Shown: piece after piece, positions 48,645-58,800 of the stretch
How the letters are laid out: every line of letters starts with the position of its first letter
Numbering within the stretch: the stretch's first letter is position 1
DNA from: Edolisoma coerulescens
Taxonomy: Eukaryota; Chordata; Aves; Passeriformes; Campephagidae
NCBI GenBank assembly: GCA_013397115.1
Contig: VWZW01002461.1
Span: 119,438 to 183,437 of the forward strand
DNA: 64,000 nt
Reading direction: 5' to 3'
Notes under the pieces: generated by a model
Databases searched by the model: none
What the model was told of the DNA's origin: nothing
The model's input: the letters and a program-made list of their open reading frames with translations, nothing else
Translations under genes and position numbers: made by a program

Positions 48645-48795
48645 ATAGAATTAAAGAATGGTTTGGGTTGGAAGGGATATTAAAGATCATCTAGTTCCAC
48701 CCCGCTACCATGGGCAGGGATGCCACTCACTAGATCGAGTTGCTCAAAGGCCCATCCAGTCCGGCCCCATCCTTGAACATTTGAAATCCCACAAG
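48645..48795 (-). mobile_element. CR1 LINE 3'-end fragment
   Basis: Begins CATAGAATTAAAGAATGGTT and continues with 'GGTTGGAAGGGATATTAAAG', 'CATGGGCAGGGATGCCACTC' and 'GTTGCTCAAAGGCCCATCC', the reverse complement of a CR1 3' end. Confidence 0.9.
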
Positions 48796-49544
48796 TTTCC
48801 ATCCAGCAGCTGTGCCATGATGGGCAGGGGCTGCCAGGCTGGGGATGGGCATGCAGATGACTCTGACATATTTGCGGCCGCTGCTTTGAGGTCATAAAAC
48901 TAAATACAAGCTCATACTAACCCCTGAGAGCTTTGTGTGAGCTCAAAACAGCTGAACATGCAGCTTTTGGGCCGGGCCAGCCCAGCTGCAGCCTAGCCTG
49001 GGGACAAGCCAGCTCCCTGCACTGCCTCTGTCCCAGTCCGGAGCCACAGGAGCCGCTTCCCTGCTCCCTGGTCAGTGTGACCCCACTTGTGGCAGCAGGC
49101 CAGGAATGCTGGGCTGACACTGGGCCTGGTTCCCCTTCAGCTGGAGGAAGGACAGTGCTGCTCTTGCGGCACCATCCTGGGGCTCGGCACTGAAATCAGC
49201 TCCTGCCGTACTGACTTCCTCCCTTGGGCCCTTGGCTGGCTCCCTCTCTGCCTCAGTGCCTCCAGCTGAACACCGAAACCCACGAGGCCTGCTCTGAGTG
49301 AACTTCAGTGGCAGCATTGCCCATGAGCGGCTTTCACGGCCCAGGGCCCTTTTCCCCTGGCTGGGATACTTGTGGGGCAAGGGCCAGTCTGGCACCAGCA
49401 GCTGTGTGTTCCATGTCAGGGAAGGACTGACAAGCCAGATGCTGCTCCAGGAGAGCTTTGTGCAGTGGAGGAGCACGTGTGGGTGCAAGCACGGACTTCC
49501 AGCTGCAGGCAGAAGCCCATTCAGACACTGGTTTCTCCTCTGTA
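48796..49544. other. Intergenic, nothing recognised
   Basis: GC-rich, CpG-poor sequence with no supported exon. Confidence 0.45.
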
Positions 49545-49841
49545 GTGACCGGTGACAGGACCTGAGGGAATGGCCTGAAGCTGAGTCAGGGGAGCTTTAG
49601 GTTGGATATTAGGAAAAGGTTCTTCACCCAGAGGATGGTTGGGCACAGGAACAGGCTCCGCAGAGAAGTGGTCACAGCTGGTCACAGTGGTCACCAAGCA
49701 TGACAGAGCTCAAGAAGTTTGGACAGTGCTCTCAGTCCCAAGGTGTGACTCTTGGGGAAGTCCTGTGCACGGCAAAAATTTTGACTCAATAATCCATGTG
49801 GGTCCTTTCCAACTCAGCTCATTCTGTGATTCTGTGATTCT
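49545..49841 (+). mobile_element. CR1 LINE 3'-end fragment, about 300 bp
   Basis: Sense CR1: 'GGTGACAGGACCTGAGGGAA', 'TTAGGTTGGATATTAGGAAA', 'GGTTCTTCACCCAGAGGATG', ending in the octamer tail ATTCTGTGATTCTGTGATTC. Truncated at the 5' end. The intact tail marks the 3' end. Confidence 0.93.
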
Positions 49842-52780
49842 CCAAGGTATGGGCCCAGCAATGGGGCCTCTGCTTCAGAGGAGGGATGCAAACCTCTTCA
49901 CCCCATGGATACACCTTTGGGAACAGCAATCCCAAATGAAAGGAAGGGGCGGGGTGTAGTGCTACTGCTGTTGGTCTTCAACCACCCCTGTGACTGGTTT
50001 GCAATACCAGGTAGGGACAAGCAAGGTGTCAGTGTGTGGCTTTCCACATGCACCAGAAGACTGGGGGGAGGATGGGGAACTGAGCTCTGTGCAGGAAATA
50101 TGGGCCAAGCATGTTCTCAGAAAAGGGCTGCCTGCTGGTGAGAGCCACAACATACTTTGTTTCCATGACACACATAATTGCCAGGGGTATCTTAATCAGC
50201 ATCAAAAAGGGGAAATATGTAGAATTGAGGAAACAGATAAAGCAGCACGGTCACAGTGTCCAGCAATCCTGCAAAGAGTTAAGGCAGCCCTTCAGGGCTC
50301 CTGGTATCAAAAGGTAGAGAAGGAGCCGCAGGAACAACCACCAGGGCCATAGGTTATTCAAAACAGAGAGTCTCCCTCAAAGAGAAGAAGTCATGTCTAG
50401 ACGACAAAAACAGTATCAGACAGGTAAGATGTAAATTCTTGATAAGGCAAACAAAAAAGAGAGCAAAGAACAGCCTGTAGAAGCAGCCAACAGCCCTTTT
50501 TGCAAACACTTCAAGAGCTCCGAATCTGCCACAATGCCTGCAGGGCCGACGGGAGAGCATGTTATCGCAGCAGAGTGACCCCCCTGGGGTGACACGACTG
50601 CTGCAAAACGTGGCTCCAGTGCCAGCGCCCTGCAAGGTTTGTGGTGAAACGGGACACATTCCTGGCAGGATGCCTCGACCCCGGCATTGCAGAGGGATGC
50701 AGCTCCTTTCCTACACCTGCTGAGACCCAGCCTGCCCATCCTCCCAGCTGAGCCAGATCTGCTGGGTGCAGCTGTCTGTGTGGCTTTCGCTTTGCCTGGT
50801 GTGACCAGAACATGTTGGACTCTGTGGAGAAGGCAGAACTGTCTTGCAACACCCCTTCATCCTCCCTGCCAGAGCCTGGGTTACACTCGAGGCTGAATTT
50901 TTGCGACGTGGAACAAGGAGAAGTGTGAAGAATTAGAGAGCTTCCTGACAACTGCTTCGGCCACACTTCCTCCATGGCTTTTGAAGTTTCACATGGGGCC
51001 TCGAAGGGTTTTCACAGATGCCAGACACTGATAACATAGGAGCTGAGAGCCATTGTGCTGCTGGGAGTGGTGCAGAGTCGGACCAGGGATGTGATTTTTT
51101 TAGACTTTTTTTAGTATATGGAATTCTCCTACTCCTTTTGCAATGATCCTCCAAACTGAAGAACCTATTCCTACTGACACCGTTTGCTTTTGCAGCTCTT
51201 CAGTTTTTTTCTTGAAAAGCCCAGACGCACCAAGGGGCAGGGAGAGATGACTTCTGAGTTGCTGCTGTTGCTGGAGGCAGAGCAGCAGTTGCTTCCCTCC
51301 ACTCCCCAAACCTCCCAGATACCTGAGACAGAGCACACCTACCTTCCAAGTACCTCCCAGGCTGTGCCCTGCTGCCATGCCAGGGTCCTCTCTGTGCCCT
51401 TGGAGCCCCAGGACACCTTTGCCAGGGCAAATTTGTTTGAGTGAACTCTCTATGGGTGAGCTTCATATTTGAGCAAAGGAAATAAAAGGCAGGTTCATGG
51501 AGGTGGGGACCCCTGGTCCTGCTGGCTCTGCTGCAGTAAGAGGTGAAACACAGACAAGGCAGAAGAGGCTGAGACTGATTTTTTGAGCCTAGGAAGGAAT
51601 GTGGCTGGGCAGTCTCCTGCTCTGTCCCTGAGAGGTAAAGGACTGCAGGAGTGTCTGCCCCCAAGCAGCTCCTAGAATAGCAGAAAAAGAAGAAAACAAG
51701 AATTCTACCATGTTTTGCTCAGGGTTAGATTTTGGGGGTGTCTGGGGGGAGTGTATCTGGAGTGGGCAACCCTGCACTGGCCTGCTCAATGCTGCTGAAT
51801 AAAGGTGCTGCAGGGTGTGCAAATCAGCAGAAAGCAGAGCCTGACCCCAGGTGTGTGAGCCCCAGCCCTTGCTGAGGAGCACAACAGAGGAATGCTATCA
51901 CAGAGAGCTGCAACCTGGCTGCAAAGCCTCAGAGAAGACTTGAGGGCTTGTTTTTCTCCTAGTTGTGTGTTTCAGCTGGGGTGCAGGCCAGGCACATCCA
52001 GCAAGGTGGCTGGGGAAGCACAAAGTCCTCAGCTCCTGCCCTAGATGACCTCTGATGGTTGGGTCTGCTGCTGTGGCCAGTGCCATCAGCCTCCAGCTGC
52101 ACAGACAGCCTCACCAGCAGCCCCTTTTCTGCCCACTGCTTGTGCTGGCCTCCCACCTCTTCACGGTCATTCCTGCTCCCCCCATGGCTCTTGTCACCTT
52201 CTGCGCAAGCATCTGCTCTCAGGCCAGTCCTGAGCACCCAACCACTCCTGCCAAAGCCTTGGCTTTCCCATCCATGGCACACACTGCCAGATAATTAAGA
52301 TCATCTGTGCCCTTCAGAAGCCCATTTTATCACAATCCTTATCGAGGCAGTAACAAGGTGAGGATTGTCCTGGTGTAGTCACTGCTTGACCTTCTGGGTG
52401 ACTATGGAAGCCACATCTTCCTGCTACAGCCCAGCCATGAACCAGAACACCTCACAAGTCCTTCTGAGATCTGTGCTGGGAGGCAGGGCAACCCAGCTGG
52501 GGTTAGTTGCTGCTCCTGAAAGAAGACTTAAAAACTGTGGTTTTAGACAGGCAATTGGAGACAGCAAGATTGCAAAAGGGTCATGGAGATGAAAGAGAAA
52601 GAAGGCAGCGCTGACACTGGCAGAGTTTCCCTCTCCAATGAGGAAGCCTCTTGCACCATATGTGATTTCTCTGCGTGCCTGTTTCCTTTCCGTGCTTGCA
52701 CCTCTCACAATCTGACGGATGTGCAGTGAGGCAGCCAGCGTGGCTGGGACCTCAATCCTGCCCTGGGAGCATAGGCAAAC
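49842..52780. other. Intergenic, two unexplained open frames
   Basis: No recognised gene. An open frame at 49990-50352 (120 codons) matches nothing I know. At 50631-50672 a short stretch encodes a zinc-knuckle-like CX2CGX2GH motif. A GAAANNGAAA motif lies at 52591-52600. Other open frames are unsupported. Confidence 0.4.
52591..52600 (+). promoter_or_regulatory. IRF/ISRE-like GAAANNGAAA motif
   Basis: GAAAGAGAAA, the core recognised by IRF-family factors, 180 bp upstream of the signal-peptide start codon. A single 10-mer can occur by chance, so function is speculative. Confidence 0.25.
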
Positions 52781-52883
52781 ATGGCCCTGCGATGGATATT
52801 TCTCCTGCTCCTCACACCTCTGCTGGCAGCACAAAATCGTGGTAAATCCTATCTCAACAATAATGGAAAACCCCAGGAGAGAG
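52781..52883 (+). CDS. Candidate signal-peptide exon of the sushi/FN3 gene
   Basis: The ATG has strong context (AAACATGG). It is followed by a short basic start (MALRW), a hydrophobic core IFLLLLTPLLA, and a polar tail starting AQNRG, a textbook secretory signal peptide with likely cleavage after LLA or LAA. The frame reaches a strong donor GAGAG|GTAAGA after 52883 in phase 1, the phase of all downstream sushi exons. An alternative donor GTG|GTAAAT at about 52843 has the same phase and would shorten the linker. Linkage to the exons at 61 kb is inferred. Confidence 0.5.
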
Positions 52884-55800
52884 GTAAGAAGTGCTCCCTC
52901 CTCTGCCCCCAAGACAAGGTTTTACTGCATTCCTGCTGCAGAGCTGCTGGGTACCTTCATGGCATTCAGGATACAGCATCTGTATCAGAGAGGTCTGATG
53001 TCCACACCGGGGCCCAAGTTCTCCAGCTGGGTTGTGGTTAGGAGGAGCTCTGTTTGGGGATGGAAGGCAGCAAAGCTTGGGTGCTGGGGAAGCCTCTGCA
53101 GGGTCTGTAGTGCTCCTCCATGGAGCTGGAAATACCAGGTGTCCATCTGCCCTCACACAGTGTGAGGGTGCCATGTCCTCACCACAGAGGAGATGGGTGC
53201 TGGTGCCCACCAGAGACCTGGGGAGCCATGAGCTGAGCCCCTTGGTGTCCAGGAGAGCCTGGGGGCAGGAGTTATTATATTCTGGGATTGCGCTTTAATG
53301 GGCTTCCTTGGGGTTGGAAGGGTCAGGGCAGTCCCAGGGTTCTGCTGGGCTCTTCCTACGCTGGCTGCACACTTTGATGCCAGCAGAGTCAGCGGGAATT
53401 TGCAGGCTCACATGTTATCTGCCCTCCCAGGAGGCTGCACTGTCTGGCAATTGACCTGTGCGTCCAGGGACTGTGACCTTGTATTGTTCTGTATCTGTCT
53501 GAATTGGAGTATTTCTCTAAACTAATTTTCTTGGAGCTAGATAACAAAAATCATTAAACTAGCATCTAATCATGTCATCCTGGTCCACTGCAGTGTTGTG
53601 TCCGGGTGGATGCAGGCTAGAGAAAACAGCTGATCTAGTGGCTGTGACAGAGTACAGGGAGTGGGATCAGAAACTTTAATTTAACTGATTAGAAAATTTA
53701 ATTTAACTGATGTGAAGTGACATTAGGGTCTGTACTGTGTGAGAGGCATCACGGGAGCCCGTTTCCAGGGAAAATGTGACCGTGTGGTTGCAGAGAGTGT
53801 AAGCACAGCACACTGTCATGCAAAAAACAAGGGCTAAAACTGCAGCAGAGGATATTCTCCTGCCCAGTGTCTTCCCATTGCCCAGATCCCTCCTGAAGCT
53901 GTTCTCCCAGGCCACCATGCGCAACTGTGTCAAGCATTTTGTGGCTTTCCTGTTCATTTTCAAGGTGCACACTAAGACCAGGATCTGCCTGTGTCATGTA
54001 CAGTGGGATGCAACAGGGACCTGTAGGCATGGAGACCCTTGTCACACTCTGCAGGTCTCAGTCACCCAGCCATCCCCAGAGGAGTCTGGGGCTGCCTGTG
54101 ACAGAGATGATATTGCTGAGTTTGCACCTTGGTGTTTGTGAAAAGAGGAACCAAGACAAAAACATGTGGTGGCCGCACCCAGCAGTGTTAGCAGCCCTGC
54201 CTGCATCCTCAGCACGTGGGCTCATCCCATCCTGGCAGCTCCGCTGAGGTCCCACCTGACGGATCACATCCTTCTCTTGCAGAGGGAAAGGGCAAGGAAG
54301 ATGGACGGAGTGAGGCAGAAGGGTCCCTCCCATCCCTGCTAGGGTGGAACGGGCATACAGTGGCAGTGGGGCAGGGTAAAGCTGTTGGACAGAGAGAGGG
54401 AACAATGGGGTGAGATCCCTGATCCTATCCCACACCGCTGGCAGATACAGGGTACAAACCATTGTGCGTGGTGCCACAGAGAGCAGTGCAGGGAAGAGCA
54501 GTGCAGGGAAGAGCAGCCCAGCCACAGGCACAGGATGTGGTTGTTACGTGTGGTTGGCCCTGCTGCTCTGCTCACCCCATCACGGGGACACCGTGCACTG
54601 AGCAGAATGCGTTGTCTCATTGTCCTATCGTCACCTTATTGTCACCTTATTGTCTTGCTGTGCTGCTCCTCTCACGGGGTGTTTTTCCTCCCTGAAATGC
54701 CGTACCTGTGCAAAACTCTCCTCCCCTTACAGTCCCAATGCACCGGGAAGGCAGGTGGAGAAGCTTCTAGGGCACGTTTTCTGTGCAAAGGCAGGGTCTG
54801 TGATAAAAGCGGGCCCTGACCCCTTTTTCATCAATCTTGCCTGACACTGTGTAGTGATCTAGCGGCAGCTGACAAGAAGTTCTAACAAGGAGCACAGCTG
54901 CAATGACTGGGGGGTGGGAGGGTGGTAGCTAAAACTAAGCCACACCCAATCTGAAAGGTTTTGTGTCAGTCGAATTCCGAACTGTGCCTGGAGTAGATCC
55001 TGTGGGGAACATGAATGCTAAGAGGTACTGCCGAGGAGTGCCCCGGGCTTGACACCCTAGGGGTGGTGAACTGTGTGCTCCACCACACTTCCACTTCCCA
55101 CCACCAGAGAACAGATTCAGGAAACATGGATTCTGCCTCCTGTTCTTAGACATCTGTCAGATGTCTTAGCATCTGGTGGACCAGTACAGGTTAGAGTGCC
55201 CCCGTTTCCCAGCTCTTGCTACAATGCCTTTTTCAGTGACCTGCTTTGCCACCCCCTTTCCCTGTCATGACTCCCAGGCAGAGCATCCCCAATGTCTCTC
55301 TGCTCCTTTTCCGTCACTCTTAAAGACCCACTCAGCAGCTTTGGTTGTTAGTGAGGAGTACAGAGATGCTCTAAGACCCATTTTTATGTTCTTAGTGCCC
55401 TGCAATACAACTCTTTGCTGACGGAAAGAGTGATTGCTTTTCTTAGCTCCTCTCAGCAAGCTCATGGCATCGAACACAGCGAGACTGCAGTGCACTTTGC
55501 TGTCACCCCTCTCCTCTGCTGAGCTGCCCTGCCAAAAGGGTTGAAATTTGCCTACTGCTTCTTAGGTTTCCCCTCGTCCTTTATTCTTTGTGTGAGAGAT
55601 AATATAATGTGAGAAAGGACACCTTCTGCTGGTAAGCAAAGGGCTGAACCCAGGAGGCTGACCTGAATTATCAGCATAGCTATTTCTCTTTTCTCCTGAT
55701 CCTCCCCTTCTGGCCCATGCTGGGGCTTTGTTTAGCCTGCCAGGCTCAGAACTCCTTGCAGCAGGGACAGGCAGTCCAGATATTTCTGTAAAAGGCTTTC

Positions 55801-58800
55801 TATATTCATGGGTAATAAACAATATCAGCAAGGAGAGTATTCATTTAATAGCATCAACTAGGAAAAAAACCAAAACAGTAAATATCTGCCTTTAGGAGGC
55901 AAATAGACCAACCTTTTGTTACCACTCCTGCCTTAGGCACTCAGCATTTCCCATTTCACAGTGAGCACACAATGCACATTACAAAAGGTGCCTATTTGGT
56001 CACATCTACACCATATTTTCCTTGCTGAAATTTCACTTGACTCAGCCTCCTTCCTCCAGCTGGGGCGGAGAGCTGTGGGCGGCTCTCTGCATACCACTGT
56101 GCGGGGTAAAAAACAGTGTCTGAGAACTGTTCTATTACTCTCCGAGCTGCTGTTAATCCCTACAAGGCTGGAAGCTGAGTGTTTCTTTCCCATTCCTGTC
56201 TGAGCACTCTCCTTTCTCCATCAGTGCGCCAGCCCCCCACATACATCCAGCTGCTTTGTACAAGTGCTGAGCTCCATCTCTCCAGTGGAGGTCCCTTAAC
56301 AGCTTCCCATGGATACCTCCAAAGCACTCAAACAGCCACCCTGGGTTAGAGCACAGGCTCCTCTGCTCCAAGGTGCCCTTTTCCAGTAGCAATTTTTACA
56401 GAATGATTTGGAAAGGAGTGTAAGGAGGGTGAGGACAGAGGTGTCCCTCCCAGCCTGTGCAACTTGACTGCACTCAGCACTCATGGATTAGTTTCTCCCA
56501 ATGTGCCTAAGGTCCTAATCACATGCCTGACAGGCTTGGACTTACTGGAGATGTGAGGCCGAGCTGGATTGTAATCAGCAACGTTCTTGAGACAAAACCA
56601 GGCATGGACTGAAAGTGTCTTCTCTTCCCCATTTTGCAGGGAAGCAGAGCTTTCTAGGCTTTACCCTCAAACAATCATCAGAAATGCCACCAGGAGGGAC
56701 TCTGAGCAGCTGTAGATGCCTGGATGCAGATGGTGTCAGTGCTGTGACAGGGGTTCAGCTCCCCTGCAGTCGCAGGAATGTGGGCAGGATGGAAACCCTG
56801 GAGGAGCTGTGATGTTTGGGCACTGCTGGCAGAGTGCTCTGTGTGCAGGAGGTAAATTGGCTTTGGCAGTCCCTCAGGCTGCCCTGCTGGTGTACACTGC
56901 CCCTCTGCAAGGCAAGCAAGCTTGTTTTGCCATGCCCATCCCTCTGTCAGACAGGGTTAATTCCTAGGATAATTTCTGATGCTGGTGGCTTCCCCTGTAG
57001 TGGTACTCTCCAGTCACTGGCTTCTTTGATTATGGGAATGAGCTGTGGACCCTGCCTGCCTTTTCCGGTCTCTCCCACCCAGCCCTTGGACTCTGCTCAG
57101 CACAGTCCACACCCACCTTGGGTCTGGGTGCTGTATCAGCCTCTGTCTGCCCCATACCTGAGCACAACAGGGGCACATCTGGCAGGTCAAAAAGCACAGG
57201 GGAGCCTGTGGGGAATATAAGAAGTGGGGCCAAATGATCACCTCCATTCCCAAATTCAGGGAGATGCTCTTAGACCCATGTTTGTGTTCTCAGTGGCTTG
57301 CAGTGCAACTCTCCAATGCAAATGGAAAAACAGGGGTTTTCTCTGTGGAAATAGTGGTTGCTTTTCTTAGCTCCTCTCAGCAAGCACATGGCATTAAACA
57401 CAGCTCAGAGAGCTTGGGAAGGAAATGATGAGTTGCAGAGGACAGGAATGCCCCTGGTGCTTGCAAGGGGCCCTGTGGGCAGAGGAGGAGCAAGGAGGGA
57501 GCAAGAGAGTTTGCCTGCAGGACTGCTCTCTCGTGTAGTCTTTGTGTCCAAAGGGCCACTGACACACTGCTGGCACACGTGTGGTCTTTGCAGAAGCACA
57601 TTTCATGTGTCTACCCCTTGCCTGAGGCTGCACTGGAAACCACGCTGCATCCCATCAGCATCCCACCATTCCACCTCAGCAGGCACTGGAAACCCTGGAG
57701 CAAGTCTGCACCTCTGTGGGGGCCTTTTCACCTGAAACAAAGACAACAGAGAAGAGGCTGATGTTCCTGGCAAAGGATTAAGCCTGATAAGTGCCCAGGT
57801 CTAAGAGACATGATTCTCTGGAGTCCTGGTGAAGGTGGACAGGCTAGTCAGAAATGTGCGGCTGTTATGCCAGCTCAGTTCATGCAATCCCTTCACACCT
57901 GCTTCCAGCCCAGGAGTCTTACACAGCAACTGTTTTCTTGTGCCCATAACCAAGGGAAAGTAGCTGAAGTTGCACAGGGCAAAAGCAGAGACTGGCAGAA
58001 TGAAGGAAAAGACCAGGTTTGAGACCATTTGAGGTACATGAAGGTGTAGTAATTCATGGGACCTGATGAGATGCATGTGTATGTCCTGAGGGTGGAGGAA
58101 GAGGCGAAGACACTGTACATCGTATTTGGGAAGCTGTAGCAGGGAACTTCCAGTAAAGCTTCCACTGACTGTAAAAGGAGAAGCAAAACCCCCTTTTAAA
58201 AAAAGGGAAATGAGGGAGACCCAGGGAACTACAGGCCAGTCAGTCTCCCATTGGTGCCTGGCAAGATCATGGAGCAGTTCCTGCTGGAAACTATTCTAAG
58301 GCACGTGGAAATGATTGATGATGGCTTCACAAAGAGCAAATCATATCTGAGAAATTTGTTGGCCTTCTATGGTGGAGTGACAGTGTTGGTGGAAAAGGGA
58401 GGAGTGACTGACATCATCTACCTGGACCTGTGCAAGGCATTTGGCACTGTCCTGCCTGACATCCTTGTCTCCATACTGTGAAGGTGTGGATTTGATGGAT
58501 GGACCACTCAGTGGGGGAGGAGTTAGCTGAATGGTCACACTCAAAGTGTTGCAGTCAGTATTCTTAAGTCCACTGGCACAGGATGCCCAGAGAAGCTGTG
58601 GATGCCCCATCCCTGGAAGTGTTCAAGGCTAGACTGGATGGGGTTTTGGACAACCTGGTGTAGTGGAAGGTGTCCCTGTGCACGGCAGGGGGGCTGGAGC
58701 TAAGTGATCTTCCTTGGGAACCTTCCAGCCCAAGCCATTCTATGCTTTTACGGAAGACTGAATGAGTCCCAAGTGCCTGTAAACAATAATTAGCATAATG

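Noticed and set aside
56640..56812. Open frame after a good acceptor (CCATTTTGCAG) in the sushi gene intron
   Set aside because: The frame has two close cysteines, but no phase-1 donor before its stop and no sushi spacing.
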